From: Parabacteroides hominis
Lineage (GTDB): Bacteria > Bacteroidota > Bacteroidia > Bacteroidales > Tannerellaceae
Direction: 5' to 3'
DNA length: 64,000 bases
NCBI RefSeq assembly: GCF_014287585.1
Contig: NZ_JACOOJ010000020.1
Span: 30,977-94,976 of the forward strand
Part shown: in pieces, positions 37,652-47,368 of the stretch
Layout: each line of letters starts with the position of its first letter
Numbering within the stretch: the first letter of the stretch is position 1
The notes under the pieces: model-generated
What the model was told of the DNA's origin: nothing
The model's database searches: none
What the model saw: only the letters and a program-made list of their open reading frames with translations
Translations under genes and position numbers: made by a program

Positions 37652-39016
37652 ATGATGAAAAAGATTTTAACAGTATTCATTCTTGCCTGTTTATCTTGTG
37701 TGGTTTATGCACAGGATAATGTGATTGATGAGATAGTGTGGGTGGTAGGAGATGATGCGATTTTGCGTTCGGACATCGAGAGCCAGCGTTTATATCTGCA
37801 AAACGAGGGACAACGTTTTGACGGTGACCCTTATTGCGTGCTCCCCGAACAGATTGCCGTTCAGAAACTGTTCCTGAACCAGGCGAAGATCGATAGTGTG
37901 GAAGTGAGCGAAAGCCAGGTGATCCAGGAAACGGACCGTTGGATCAATTTCGTGATCAACCAATTGGGTTCCAAGGAAAAAGTGGAGGAATATTTCAGCA
38001 AGAAGATTTCCCAGATCAAGGACGAGCGCAAGGAAATGATCATGGAGCAACAGACCGTGGAACAGATGAAACGCCAATTGATCGGGGAGATCAAGCTGAC
38101 GCCTGCCGAAGTGCGTAAATATTACAGCCAGTTGTCCAAAGACAGTCTGCCTAATATCCCGACAACGGTCGAAGTGCAGATCATCACGATGGAACCGAAG
38201 ATCCCGTTTGAAGAGACGGATGCCATCAAGGCGCGCCTCCGCCAGTTTACCGATGATATCAACAGTGGGAAATATGAATTCTCGACATTGGCCCGCCTGT
38301 ATTCGGAAGACCCGGAGTCGGCCAAAAGGGGCGGCGAACTGGGATTTTTGGGGAAAGGGAGCTTGTTGCCTGAGTTTGCCAACGTCGCTTTCAACTTGAA
38401 AGACTCGAAACGGATTTCCCAGATCGTGCAGACGGAATACGGCTTCCATATCATCCAGTTGATCGAAAAACGAGGCGACCGTATCAACTGCCGCCATATC
38501 CTGTTGAAACCGAAAGTTTCGGACAAGGAATTGAACGACTGTATGACGCGTATGGACTCGTTGTATAACGACTTGACGGCAAAGAAGTTTACATTCGAAG
38601 AGGCGGCGACATTCATCTCGGCCGACAAGGACACGAGAAATAACAAAGGTTTGATGGTGAACCAGAAATTTGAAAGCGACAACCACAGCACTCCGAAATT
38701 CGAAATGTCCGAGCTTCCGCAGGAAATCGGCAAGATGGTTTATACGATGCAGGTGGGCGACATCTCCAAGCCGTTCACCATGATTAACGACAAGCAGAAA
38801 GAAATAGTTGCTATTGTAAAACTGAAAGCCAGAGTGGACCAGCATAAGGCAAATATATCGGATGACTATCAGGCTTTGAAGTCGATCGTCGAATCGCGGA
38901 AACGCGAAGAGCTGCTGCATGACTGGATCATTAAGAAGCAGAAAAGCACATACGTGCGTATCAGCGACGGCTGGCGTAATTGTGACTTCCAGTATCCTGG
39001 CTGGGTTAAAGAATGA
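37652..39016 (+). CDS. SurA-type periplasmic chaperone/peptidylprolyl isomerase
   Basis: A 454-residue protein with signal MMKKILTVFILACLSCVVYA. The SurA N-domain runs from DEIVWVVGDDAILRSDIESQ to about residue 165 (LTPAEVRKYYSQL). Parvulin domain 1 spans about 170-275 (EVQIITMEPKIPF ... YSEDPESAKRGGELGFLGKG ... TEYGFHIIQLIEKRGD) and parvulin domain 2 about 280-385 (INCRHILLKPK). This is the closest of the three to E. coli SurA. ATG 37652 or 37655 are equally possible; a longer frame to 37565 overlaps the preceding gene. Its stop overlaps the next start (ATGA). Confidence 0.92.
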   Translation: MMKKILTVFILACLSCVVYAQDNVIDEIVWVVGDDAILRSDIESQRLYLQNEGQRFDGDPYCVLPEQIAVQKLFLNQAKIDSVEVSESQVIQETDRWINFVINQLGSKEKVEEYFSKKISQIKDERKEMIMEQQTVEQMKRQLIGEIKLTPAEVRKYYSQLSKDSLPNIPTTVEVQIITMEPKIPFEETDAIKARLRQFTDDINSGKYEFSTLARLYSEDPESAKRGGELGFLGKGSLLPEFANVAFNLKDSKRISQIVQTEYGFHIIQLIEKRGDRINCRHILLKPKVSDKELNDCMTRMDSLYNDLTAKKFTFEEAATFISADKDTRNNKGLMVNQKFESDNHSTPKFEMSELPQEIGKMVYTMQVGDISKPFTMINDKQKEIVAIVKLKARVDQHKANISDDYQALKSIVESRKREELLHDWIIKKQKSTYVRISDGWRNCDFQYPGWVKE

Positions 39017-40692
39017 GGACTGTAAATAAATTTATTTTCACAGGTCTGTTTTTACTGTTGGCGGTCTGTGCTTTTGCACAGGCTCAGGATAGCATTGCCC
39101 GCGCAGATACGACTGTCATTACCGCACAAGACGTAACGCTTGCCCCTGTGGACAGCCTGGTGGCTGCCGATAGCTTGCAGGTCGCGACGGATACGGTCCC
39201 GGCCAAAAAGACGAAGGTCTACCTGATCCATTCCAATACGTTGTCTTTTGACAAGGCGGTCATGCCGGATGCGCAAATCCTGAACGGCGATGTCTGTTTC
39301 CGGCATGACAGTTCATATATGTATTGCGACAGCGCGTACTTCTTCGAGCAGACCAATTCGCTCGAAGCGTTCAGCAATGTCAGGATGGAGCAGGGAGACA
39401 CCCTGTTTGTCTACGGGGATTATCTTTTTTATGACGGAAACACGCAGGTCGCTTATCTGCGCGAGAATGTCAGGATGGAGAACGGGCAGGTGACGCTCTT
39501 CACGGACAGCCTCAATTATGAGCGTATTCCGAATATCGGATACTATTTTGATGGTGGTTTGATTGTGGACTCCCTGAATCAACTTTCCTCTTTCTACGGA
39601 CAATATTCTCCGGGGACGAAGCTGGCAGTGTTCAACGACAGCGTGCAGCTTGAGAACCCCGACTTCACTTTATATTCCGATACTTTGCATTATGATACGG
39701 AATCCAAGATCGCTACCATCTTGGGACCCTCTGTCATTGTTTCGGACAGCGGCACGATCCATACTTCAAGAGGATGGTATGATACGGTGAACAACACCTC
39801 CCTTTTGCTGGACCGCTCGCAGGTTGAATCGGGAGAGAAGATCCTGATCGGCGACTCCATCTTCTATAACCGGGATACGGGCATGGGAGAGGTCTATGGG
39901 AATATGAGCCTGATCGATACGGCCCAGCATGTGACGCTGCAAGGCGAATATGGGTATTATAATGAACAGACCGGATATGCTTTTGCAACCGACAGCGCGC
40001 GCTTCCTTGAATATTCGCAGGGCGACACTTTGTTCCTGCATGCCGATACGTTGCAGATGGTGACCATCGACTCTACTTACCGGGAGATCAAGGCCTACTA
40101 CGGCGTGCGTTTCTACCGGACCGATATGCAAGGCGTTTGCGACTCCATGCAGTTCAACACGCGCGATTCCGTATTATATATGTACACGGAGCCGGTTCTC
40201 TGGAACGAACAATATCAACTGTATGGCGATACGATCGCCATTTATATGAATGACAGTACGATCGACTACGCCCATGTGATCCAGTTCGCTTTTGCGGCAC
40301 AACATGTCGATTCGAGCTACTATAACCAGTTGAAGGGGAACGACCTGAAAGCCTATTTCGAGGGACAGGCTGTTCATCAGATCGATGTGGCGGGAAATGC
40401 CGAATCTATTTTCTATCCGTTGGAAAAGGACGGAGCGAAGGTCGGGTTGAATGAGACCAAGAGCGGATTCCTGACGATCTGGGTGAAAGACAATAAACTG
40501 GATAAACTGAAAATCTGGCCGAGTCCGGTCGGCAGCATGACCCCGATCCCGGACCTGAAGCCCGACCAAAAGATGTTGAAAGATTTTTATTGGTTCGACT
40601 ATCTGCGTCCGAAGAATAAGGATGACATTTACGAGGTAGTGAAAAGAAAAGCGACGGAATCACCCAAGAGAAGCAATAAATTCGTACATTAG
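39013..40692 (+). CDS. OstA-like protein (LptA/OstA domain)
   Basis: A 559-residue secreted protein (signal ends near AFAQAQ). It carries repeated OstA/LptA-type beta-jelly-roll blocks: SNTLSFDKAVMPDAQILNGDVCFRHDSSYMYCDSA, FSNVRMEQGDTLFVYGDYLFYDG and RENVRMENGQVTLFTDSLNY. These are related to the domain that binds LPS on its way to the outer membrane, so an LPS-transport or LPS-bridge role is likely. The overlapping start with the SurA-type gene suggests coupled production of envelope assembly factors. Confidence 0.85.
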   Translation: MRTVNKFIFTGLFLLLAVCAFAQAQDSIARADTTVITAQDVTLAPVDSLVAADSLQVATDTVPAKKTKVYLIHSNTLSFDKAVMPDAQILNGDVCFRHDSSYMYCDSAYFFEQTNSLEAFSNVRMEQGDTLFVYGDYLFYDGNTQVAYLRENVRMENGQVTLFTDSLNYERIPNIGYYFDGGLIVDSLNQLSSFYGQYSPGTKLAVFNDSVQLENPDFTLYSDTLHYDTESKIATILGPSVIVSDSGTIHTSRGWYDTVNNTSLLLDRSQVESGEKILIGDSIFYNRDTGMGEVYGNMSLIDTAQHVTLQGEYGYYNEQTGYAFATDSARFLEYSQGDTLFLHADTLQMVTIDSTYREIKAYYGVRFYRTDMQGVCDSMQFNTRDSVLYMYTEPVLWNEQYQLYGDTIAIYMNDSTIDYAHVIQFAFAAQHVDSSYYNQLKGNDLKAYFEGQAVHQIDVAGNAESIFYPLEKDGAKVGLNETKSGFLTIWVKDNKLDKLKIWPSPVGSMTPIPDLKPDQKMLKDFYWFDYLRPKNKDDIYEVVKRKATESPKRSNKFVH

Positions 40693-40719
40693 CAAAGAAT
40701 TTTCAAACAATAAAAGACT

Positions 40720-41031
40720 ATGGCATTATTCTCATTTTATAATGTGCGGAAACCTCGCCAGTATGCTCACAAGCCGATCTACTGGGACCCTCACAAGGAG
40801 GCTATGGAAGATCGCATCCGTAAGGTGAAACGTGAGATTGGCATGGATGACCAGTTAAGCGCAGAAGATTATAAAGCTGAGATCAAAGGTAGCTTTATAG
40901 AAGGTACTTCGCATTTGAAGAAAAGCCGCGACAAAGGCGACGATAGCCGGAGTCGTACTTATAAGAATGTGAAACTGCTGGTTGCAGCTGCTGTATTGGC
41001 TGCCTTATTCTGGGTTTTGTTTATGCAATGA
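40720..41031 (+). CDS. Tail-anchored small membrane protein between ostA and mutL
   Basis: A 103-residue protein: a basic, aromatic N-terminal half (FYNVRKPRQYAHKPIYWDP), a charged middle (KKSRDKGDDSRSRTYKN) and one C-terminal transmembrane helix (VKLLVAAAVLAALFWVLFM), giving an N-in, tail-anchored topology. Homologues occupy this position next to mutL in Bacteroidetes, but I know of no function. It overlaps mutL by 4 bases (ATGA). Confidence 0.8.
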   Translation: MALFSFYNVRKPRQYAHKPIYWDPHKEAMEDRIRKVKREIGMDDQLSAEDYKAEIKGSFIEGTSHLKKSRDKGDDSRSRTYKNVKLLVAAAVLAALFWVLFMQ

Positions 41032-42893
41032 GCGATATAATTCATTTACTTCCTGACAGTATCGCCAATCAGATAGCGGCGGGCGAGGTTATCCAGCGTC
41101 CTGCCTCTGTCGTGAAAGAGCTGGTGGAAAACGCGGTGGATGCCGGAGCCGGACATATTCAGGTGAATATAAAGGATGCCGGTCGTACATTGGTCCAGGT
41201 GATCGATGATGGAAAGGGTATGTCCGAGACGGATGCCCGTATGGCTTTCGAACGGCATGCAACTTCGAAGATTTCATCCGCCGACGATCTTTTTTCCCTC
41301 CATACGATGGGATTCCGCGGCGAGGCGCTTGCTTCGATAGTGGCGGTCTCGCAAGTGGAACTCCGTACACGCCTGAAAGGAGCCGAGTTGGGTACTCATC
41401 TTGTTTTTTCGGGTTCCGAATTAGAGAGCGTCGAACCGGATGCCTGCACTGAAGGGAGTATTTTTTCGGTTAAGAACCTTTTCTTCAATGTCCCGGCCCG
41501 TCGGAAGTTCCTGAAGTCGAATGAGACGGAGTTCCGGAATATCATCAATGAGTTCGAACGGATTGCACTGGTCAATCCGCAGGTCGCTTTGTCTCTTTAT
41601 CATAACGATACGGAGATATTCAACCTGCCTGAGTCCGGCTTGAGGCAACGTATTATTAATGTATATGGAAAAACGCTGAACCAGAAACTCCTTTCTGTGG
41701 ATGCGCAAAGTTCGCTGGTGACGGTTTCCGGCTTTGTGGGGCGGCCCGATTCGGCAAAGAAGAGGGGAGCTTTGCAGTATTTCTTTGTAAACGGACGTTT
41801 CATGAAGCATCCGTATTTTCACAAAGCGATCATGCAGGCTTACGAGCAACTCGTCCCGGCAGGCGAACAACCGAACTACTTTATCTACTTCACGCTCGAC
41901 CCGGCGGCGATAGATGTCAATATCCATCCGACCAAGACGGAGATCAAGTTTGAAAACGAACAGCCGATCTGGCAAATCCTGATGGCTGCGACCCGTGAAG
42001 CATTGGCCAAGTCCAGCGCGATCCCGACCATCGATTTCGATGTGGAAGACGCTATCGATATCCCGGTGTATAATCCCGTGAAGGAAACGGCTTCTCATAA
42101 AGCTCCCCGCGTGCAGGTGGATTCCGGATATAATCCTTTTGAAACCTCTTCCTATAAGAAGCCGGAGTTCGACTGGTCCAAGCTTTATAATGATTTCGAG
42201 GAAGACCGCGCCGCTGTAGGGCAGGATCCGGCATTAGCCGAAACCCTCTTGGCATCGGATGTTTCCGAACCGGCCATCGAGGCGGACGAAGTGGCTGTCC
42301 AGGATGCTTCGGGCAGTTTGTTCAATGATGTGTCCAACCCCTGTTACCAATATAAAGGAAAATATATCCTAACCTCTTTGAAGTCGGGCTTGGCCTTGAT
42401 CGACCAGCACCGTGCCCATGTCCGTATCCTGTTCGACCAGTACATCGCGAACATCAGGCAGCAGCGGGGCGCTTCCCAGCAAGTCCTTTTCCCTGAGATT
42501 GTCGAGTTTACCGCCGGCGAAGCCGCTGTCCTGCCTGCTTTGCTCGAAGACATGCGTTTTATCGGTTTTGATCTGACGAACCTGGGGAATAACAGCTATG
42601 CCATCAACGGTCTTCCCGCCGGTGTGGAGAATCTTGATCCGGTGTCTTTGATCCGGAATATGGTGGATCGCGCGATCGAGACCGGTTGTGAAGTGCATGA
42701 GGAAATCTGTGATTCGCTGGCGCTTTCTCTTGCTAAAGCGGCTGCTATCCGTCCGGGGAAAATCCTTTCCGGCCAAGAAATGGACAACTTGCTCGCCTCT
42801 CTTTTTTCCTGCCAGGAATCGAACCTGACTCCCGATGGAAAGACCATTATCTCGAAATTGACGGACGAAGAATTGGAGAAACGTTTCAGGTGA
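41028..42893 (+). CDS. mutL: DNA mismatch repair protein MutL
   Basis: MutL couples mismatch recognition by MutS to strand incision. The 621-residue protein has the GHKL ATPase domain with NQIAAGEVIQRPASVVKELVENAVDAG, DDGKGM and GFRGEALASI, then the transducer block FFVNGRFMKHP with VDVNIHPTKTEIKF. A linker (about 335-430) leads to the C-terminal dimerisation domain. I did not see the DQHAxxERxxYE endonuclease motif in standard form; the corresponding sequence reads LIDQHRAHVRILFDQY. It is the last gene before the ribosomal cluster. Confidence 0.96.
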   Translation: MSDIIHLLPDSIANQIAAGEVIQRPASVVKELVENAVDAGAGHIQVNIKDAGRTLVQVIDDGKGMSETDARMAFERHATSKISSADDLFSLHTMGFRGEALASIVAVSQVELRTRLKGAELGTHLVFSGSELESVEPDACTEGSIFSVKNLFFNVPARRKFLKSNETEFRNIINEFERIALVNPQVALSLYHNDTEIFNLPESGLRQRIINVYGKTLNQKLLSVDAQSSLVTVSGFVGRPDSAKKRGALQYFFVNGRFMKHPYFHKAIMQAYEQLVPAGEQPNYFIYFTLDPAAIDVNIHPTKTEIKFENEQPIWQILMAATREALAKSSAIPTIDFDVEDAIDIPVYNPVKETASHKAPRVQVDSGYNPFETSSYKKPEFDWSKLYNDFEEDRAAVGQDPALAETLLASDVSEPAIEADEVAVQDASGSLFNDVSNPCYQYKGKYILTSLKSGLALIDQHRAHVRILFDQYIANIRQQRGASQQVLFPEIVEFTAGEAAVLPALLEDMRFIGFDLTNLGNNSYAINGLPAGVENLDPVSLIRNMVDRAIETGCEVHEEICDSLALSLAKAAAIRPGKILSGQEMDNLLASLFSCQESNLTPDGKTIISKLTDEELEKRFR

Positions 42894-42915
42894 CTTTGCC
42901 CCCGCATCGATATAG

Positions 42916-42976
42916 GAACCGATAGGCATCCGTTGTCGGGTCGATAGGCATGGAATTGGCATCCGATGGGCATCGG
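42916..42976. repeat. GATAGGCATC/CCGATGGGCATCGG repeat cluster, second locus
   Basis: CGATAGGCATC at about 42916-42926, CGATAGGCATG at about 42940-42950 and ATCCGATGGGCATCGG ending at 42976. The 17-base string CATCCGATGGGCATCGG is identical to the copy ending at 20924. Confidence 0.75.
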
Positions 42977-43045
42977 TTTCTCGGCTTGCGGGACTCCGAT
43001 GGAAAATTAATTGTTAATTATTTGTAAATGGATAAAAGGTGCGTC

Positions 43046-43075
43046 TTGTGAAACGGGAACAAATGCGTACCTTTG
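43046..43075 (+). promoter_or_regulatory. rpsL promoter P1 (TTG -33, TACCTTTG -7)
   Basis: TTG at 43046-43048, a 19-base spacer and TACCTTTG at 43068-43075: a consensus Bacteroides promoter in front of the ribosomal cluster. The sequence TGYGTACCTTTGCAGC is shared with P2. Confidence 0.7.
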
Positions 43076-43118
43076 CAGCGTTTTAGCGTGAAGTGTGCGA
43101 AAAAGAAGGCGCAACTTG

Positions 43119-43148
43119 TTGATAGTCCGAAAATAATGTGTACCTTTG
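43119..43148 (+). promoter_or_regulatory. rpsL promoter P2 (TTG -33, TACCTTTG -7)
   Basis: TTG at 43119-43121, a 19-base spacer and TACCTTTG at 43141-43148. It lies 73 bases downstream of P1, a tandem arrangement typical of strongly expressed genes. Confidence 0.7.
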
Positions 43149-43213
43149 CAGCTCAAAATAAAGAAATAGATAATTATAATAATAACACATTCAAAGTTTA
43201 AAAAAGAAAAGAA

Positions 43214-43624
43214 ATGCCTACAATTCAGCAATTAGTTAGAAAAGGAAGGGAAACTTTGGTGGAAAAGGGTAAATCACCCGCATTGGATTCATGTCCGCAG
43301 AGACGTGGCGTTTGCGTACGTGTTTACACTACAACTCCGAAGAAGCCTAACTCTGCAATGCGTAAAGTAGCGAGAGTTCGTTTGACAAATGGAAAAGAAG
43401 TAAACTCTTACATTCCGGGAGAAGGACACAACCTGCAGGAACACTCGATCGTATTGGTTCGCGGTGGCCGTGTGAAGGACCTTCCTGGTGTACGTTATCA
43501 CATTGTACGTGGAACCTTGGATACAGCTGGCGTAAACGGACGTACTCAGAGACGTTCCAAATACGGCGCTAAACGTCCGAAACCGGGACAGGCAGCTGCT
43601 GCAGCTAAAGGAAAGAAGAAGTAA
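43214..43624 (+). CDS. rpsL: 30S ribosomal protein S12
   Basis: S12 sits at the decoding centre of the small subunit. The 136-residue protein has [19 protein letters not shown] and [13 protein letters not shown]; the lysines equivalent to E. coli K42 and K87, whose changes give streptomycin resistance, are both the wild-type Lys. The C-terminal tail ([13 protein letters not shown]) is about 12 residues longer than in E. coli. It is the first gene of the cluster, behind tandem promoters, and is separated from rpsG by an unusually long 156-base gap. Confidence 0.98.
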   Translation: MPTIQQLVRKGRETLVEKGKSPALDSCPQRRGVCVRVYTTTPKKPNSAMRKVARVRLTNGKEVNSYIPGEGHNLQEHSIVLVRGGRVKDLPGVRYHIVRGTLDTAGVNGRTQRRSKYGAKRPKPGQAAAAAKGKKK

Positions 43625-43780
43625 TTAGTTACATCCCTTCAAACTGAGAATTTAAATTTAAGTATTAAAGCTGGTTTGAGTTATTTGGATAGGCTATAAG
43701 GTTGAGTAAATGGTTCAGCGGAACCGTTGAAGACGTATTAAAGGCAACCAAGAAACAAGAACGAAATTTTTGAAAACAAA
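43625..43780 (+). promoter_or_regulatory. rpsL-rpsG intercistronic region, candidate S7 regulatory site
   Basis: 156 non-coding bases in a cluster whose other gaps are mostly under 30. It holds a small hairpin GGTTCAGCGGAACC (43711-43724) in a purine-rich context. In E. coli the rpsL-rpsG spacer is the S7 autoregulation site; an equivalent role here is inference. Confidence 0.35.
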
Positions 43781-44257
43781 ATGAGAAAAGCAAAACCAAA
43801 GAAAAGACAGATCCTCCCGGATCCTGTTTTCGGTGATGTTAAGGTTACGAGATTCGTTAACCATTTGATGTATGATGGCAAGAAAAATACTGCCTTCGAA
43901 ATTTTCTATTCCGCTTTGGAAACAGTTAAGGCCAAATTGCCTAACGAAGAAAAGTCCGCTCTCGAAATTTGGAAAGCTGCACTCGACAATATTACTCCTC
44001 AAGTCGAAGTGAAATCCCGCCGTGTCGGTGGCGCTACTTTCCAGGTCCCTACTGAAATCCGCCCCGATCGTAAAGAATCAATTTCAATGAAGAACCTGAT
44101 CATCTTCTCACGTAAGAGAGGTGGTAAGACTATGGCTGACAAGCTGTCTGCAGAGATTGTAGATGCTTTCAACAACCAGGGTGGAGCATTCAAAAGAAAA
44201 GAAGATATGCACCGTATGGCCGAAGCTAACCGTGCATTCGCTCACTTCAGATTTTAA
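43781..44257 (+). CDS. rpsG: 30S ribosomal protein S7
   Basis: S7 nucleates assembly of the 30S head and contacts E-site tRNA. The 158-residue protein has the N-terminal [21 protein letters not shown], the central [19 protein letters not shown] and the C-terminal [20 protein letters not shown]. Its own start follows the long spacer after rpsL and fusA begins 21 bases after its stop. Confidence 0.98.
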   Translation: MRKAKPKKRQILPDPVFGDVKVTRFVNHLMYDGKKNTAFEIFYSALETVKAKLPNEEKSALEIWKAALDNITPQVEVKSRRVGGATFQVPTEIRPDRKESISMKNLIIFSRKRGGKTMADKLSAEIVDAFNNQGGAFKRKEDMHRMAEANRAFAHFRF

Positions 44258-44278
44258 TTATAAAGGCTAAGAAAGAAT

Positions 44279-46402
44279 ATGGCAAACGATAAACAATTAA
44301 TGTTTACAAGAAACATCGGTATCATGGCTCACATCGATGCTGGTAAAACAACTACTTCTGAACGTATCTTGTTTTACACAGGTCTGACCCATAAGATCGG
44401 TGAAACGCATGATGGCACTGCTACGATGGACTGGATGGCCCAGGAGCAGGAACGCGGTATTACAATTACATCTGCTGCAACGACTACTTTCTGGAACTAT
44501 TTGGGCAACAAATATAAGATCAACTTGATTGACACTCCGGGACACGTTGACTTTACAGTGGAAGTTGAGCGTTCTCTTCGCGTACTGGACGGTGCTGTTG
44601 CTACTTTCTGTGCCGTAGGTGGTGTGGAACCGCAGTCTGAAACCGTATGGCGCCAGGCTGACAAATATAATGTGCCTCGTATCGGTTATGTAAACAAAAT
44701 GGACCGTTCAGGTGCAAACTACTACGAAGTTATCCGCCAGATGAAGGAAATCCTGGGCGCTCATCCGTGTCCTATCCAGATCCCTATCGGCGCTGAAGAA
44801 ACTTTCAAAGGTGTAGTAGACCTGATTAAGATGAAAGCTATTTTCTGGCACGACGAATCAATGGGTGCTGAGTATAGCGTGGAAGAAATTCCGGCAGATT
44901 TGCAGGCTGAAGCTGAAGAATGGCGCGATAAGATGCTTGAAGCTCTGGCTGAATGCGATGACGCTATCATGGAAAAATACTTCGACGATCCTTCTACTAT
45001 CACAGAAGAAGAAATCAACGCTGCTATCCGTAAGGGGACTTTGGCAATGCAGATCAACCCGATGACTTGTGGTTCTTCTTTCAAGAACAAGGGTGTCCAG
45101 ACGTTGCTGGATGCAGTTTGTGCATTCCTGCCTTCTCCTGAAGATACTCCGGCAATCGAAGGTACTGATCCGAGCGATCCTGAAAAGGTTATCATCCGTA
45201 AGCCTGTTTTCGAAGAACCGTTGACTGCTTTGGCGTTTAAGATCGCTACAGACCCGTATGTAGGCCGTCTGTGCTTCTTCCGCGTATATGCTGGTTCTTT
45301 AACGGCTGGCTCTTACGTTTACAACACACGCTCTGGCAAGAAAGAACGTATCTCTCGCTTGTTCCAGATGCACTCGAACAAACAGAACCCGATGGAAGCT
45401 ATCGGTTGTGGTGATATTGGTGCTGGTGTTGGTTTCAAGGATATCCGTACAGGTGATACATTGTGTGACGAAAACCATCCGATCACATTGGAATCAATGG
45501 ACTTCCCCGATCCGGTTATCGGTATCGCAGTAGAGCCTAAGACTCAGAAAGACCTGGATAAACTGGGTATGGGATTGGCTAAGCTGGCTGAAGAAGACCC
45601 GACGTTCCGTGTACAGACTAACGAAGAAACAGGTCAGACTGTCATTAGCGGTATGGGTGAGCTTCACTTGGATATCATCGTTGACCGTCTGCGTCGCGAA
45701 TTCAAGGTTGAATGTAATCAGGGTAAACCTCAGGTTACTTACAAGGAAGCTATCACAAAATCGGTTGAACTTCGTGAAGTTTACAAGAAACAGTCCGGTG
45801 GTCGTGGTAAGTTTGCTGATATCATCGTTCGTATCGAACCGGCTGACGAAAGTTTCGAAGGAACTCTGCAGTTCGTCGATGAAGTGAAGGGCGGTAACAT
45901 TCCGAAGGAATTCATCCCGTCTGTCCAGAAAGGTTTCGAAAAAGCAATGAAGAACGGTATCCTTGCCGGCTATCCGTTGGATAAATTGAAAGTAACATTG
46001 ATCGATGGTTCATTCCACCCGGTCGACTCTGACCAGTTGTCTTTCGAAATTTGTGCAATCCAGGCATTCAAGAGCGCTTCCGAAAAGGCAGGTCCTGCTT
46101 TGATGGAACCGATCATGCAGATGGAAGTCGTTACTCCGGAAGAAAGCATGGGTGATGTAATCGGCGACTTGAACAAACGTCGTGGACAGGTTGAAGGTAT
46201 GGAAACAAGCCGTACAGGTGCTCGTATCGTAAAAGCTAAAGTTCCTCTGGCTGAAACATTCGGCTATGTAACAGCTTTGCGTACTATCACTTCTGGCCGT
46301 GCAACTTCTTCAATGCAGTTCTCGCACTATGCTCAGGTATCTTCTTCTATCGCTAAGCAGGTATTGACAGAAGTACAGGGTCGTGCTGATTTGATCAAAT
46401 AA
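44279..46402 (+). CDS. fusA: Elongation factor G
   Basis: EF-G is the GTPase that drives translocation. The 707-residue protein has G1 AHIDAGKTT (residues 17-25), the switch region with [12 protein letters not shown]3 DTPGHVDF and G4 NKMD, then domain II, and domain IV containing the [12 protein letters not shown] region. It is followed after 21 bases by rpsJ; no tuf gene intervenes, unlike in E. coli and Bacillus. Confidence 0.98.
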   Translation: MANDKQLMFTRNIGIMAHIDAGKTTTSERILFYTGLTHKIGETHDGTATMDWMAQEQERGITITSAATTTFWNYLGNKYKINLIDTPGHVDFTVEVERSLRVLDGAVATFCAVGGVEPQSETVWRQADKYNVPRIGYVNKMDRSGANYYEVIRQMKEILGAHPCPIQIPIGAEETFKGVVDLIKMKAIFWHDESMGAEYSVEEIPADLQAEAEEWRDKMLEALAECDDAIMEKYFDDPSTITEEEINAAIRKGTLAMQINPMTCGSSFKNKGVQTLLDAVCAFLPSPEDTPAIEGTDPSDPEKVIIRKPVFEEPLTALAFKIATDPYVGRLCFFRVYAGSLTAGSYVYNTRSGKKERISRLFQMHSNKQNPMEAIGCGDIGAGVGFKDIRTGDTLCDENHPITLESMDFPDPVIGIAVEPKTQKDLDKLGMGLAKLAEEDPTFRVQTNEETGQTVISGMGELHLDIIVDRLRREFKVECNQGKPQVTYKEAITKSVELREVYKKQSGGRGKFADIIVRIEPADESFEGTLQFVDEVKGGNIPKEFIPSVQKGFEKAMKNGILAGYPLDKLKVTLIDGSFHPVDSDQLSFEICAIQAFKSASEKAGPALMEPIMQMEVVTPEESMGDVIGDLNKRRGQVEGMETSRTGARIVKAKVPLAETFGYVTALRTITSGRATSSMQFSHYAQVSSSIAKQVLTEVQGRADLIK

Positions 46403-46423
46403 TTTAGAAACATATATATAGAT

Positions 46424-46729
46424 ATGAGCCAAAAGATCAGAATTAAATTAAAGTCTTACGATTATTCTCTGGTAGACAAGTCTGCCGAGAAGATCGTAAA
46501 GACGGTTAAGGCTACCGGTGCAGTTGTTAGCGGCCCGATACCTCTGCCTACGCATAAGCGTATCTTTACTGTGAACCGCTCGACTTTCGTTAACAAAAAG
46601 TCTCGTGAGCAGTTCGAACTCTCTTCTTATAAGAGATTAATCGACATCTACAGCTCGACTGCAAAAACAGTTGACGCATTGATGAAGCTGGAATTGCCCA
46701 GTGGTGTTGAAGTAGAAATTAAAGTGTAA
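46424..46729 (+). CDS. rpsJ: 30S ribosomal protein S10
   Basis: S10 is a head protein of the 30S subunit and, as NusE, part of antitermination complexes. The 101-residue protein has [20 protein letters not shown], the loop sequence [30 protein letters not shown], and the end SGVEVEIKV. It opens the S10 block of the cluster, 21 bases after fusA and 21 bases before rplC. Confidence 0.98.
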   Translation: MSQKIRIKLKSYDYSLVDKSAEKIVKTVKATGAVVSGPIPLPTHKRIFTVNRSTFVNKKSREQFELSSYKRLIDIYSSTAKTVDALMKLELPSGVEVEIKV

Positions 46730-46750
46730 GTTTATTAACAAATTAGTGAA

Positions 46751-47368
46751 ATGCCAGGATTATTAGGAAAAAAAATCGGAATGACATCCGTTTTCAGTGC
46801 CGAGGGAAAAAATCTTCCATGCACTGTTATCGAAGTGGGTCCTTGTGTAGTTACACAGATTAAGACTTTGGAAAATGATGGCTATGAAGCTGTACAGTTG
46901 GGTTTCGAAGAGAAAAAAGAGAAACACACGACACAGCCGGAAATGGGCCACTTTAAAAAGGCAGGTGTAACTCCCAAGAGATACTTGGCCGAGTTCAAGA
47001 ATTTTGAAACCGAATATAAGCTCGGTGATGTAATCACTGTAGATTATCTGGAAGATGCAGGTTTCGTTGATGTAGTCGGTACATCAAAAGGTAAAGGTTT
47101 CCAGGGTGTAGTAAAGCGTCATGGTTTCGGTGGTGTAGGTCAGACTACTCACGGTCAGCATAACCGTCTGCGTGCTCCCGGTGGTATCGGTGCCTGTTCT
47201 TACCCTGCAAAGGTATTCAAAGGTATGCGTATGGCCGGCCAAATGGGTAATGAACGTGTAACCGTTCAGAACCTGCAAGTGATCAAGGTGATGCCGGAAC
47301 ACAATCTTTTATTGGTTAAAGGATCTGTTCCAGGAGCAAAAGGTTCAATCTTATTAATTGAAAAGTAA
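46751..47368 (+). CDS. rplC: 50S ribosomal protein L3
   Basis: L3 lies near the peptidyl-transferase centre through its long loop. The 205-residue protein begins [15 protein letters not shown] and shows the loop [21 protein letters not shown] with the conserved Gln methylated in E. coli (Gln in [12 protein letters not shown] context). The stop and the rplD start share one base at 47368, so translation is coupled. Confidence 0.98.
   Translation: MPGLLGKKIGMTSVFSAEGKNLPCTVIEVGPCVVTQIKTLENDGYEAVQLGFEEKKEKHTTQPEMGHFKKAGVTPKRYLAEFKNFETEYKLGDVITVDYLEDAGFVDVVGTSKGKGFQGVVKRHGFGGVGQTTHGQHNRLRAPGGIGACSYPAKVFKGMRMAGQMGNERVTVQNLQVIKVMPEHNLLLVKGSVPGAKGSILLIEK

Larger units (their letters stand above)
42894..43213. 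other. Intergenic region between mutL and rpsL: repeats then tandem promoters
   Basis: 320 bases without a gene. The left part (42916-42976) contains GATAGGCATC units and CCGATGGGCATCGG (42963-42976), shared with 20848-20924. The right part contains two promoters of the Bacteroides type (see separate entries). The transcript leader of rpsL is about 60 bases from P2. Confidence 0.75.

Noticed and set aside
37790..38920. 376-codon open frame antisense to the SurA-type gene
   Set aside because: Its translation is rich in His/Phe/Arg as expected for a shadow frame, while the plus strand encodes a clear signal peptide and two parvulin domains.
42894..43213. tRNA or small RNA gene before rpsL
   Set aside because: No cloverleaf with T-arm GTTCRANNC was found; the region is explained by repeats and promoters.
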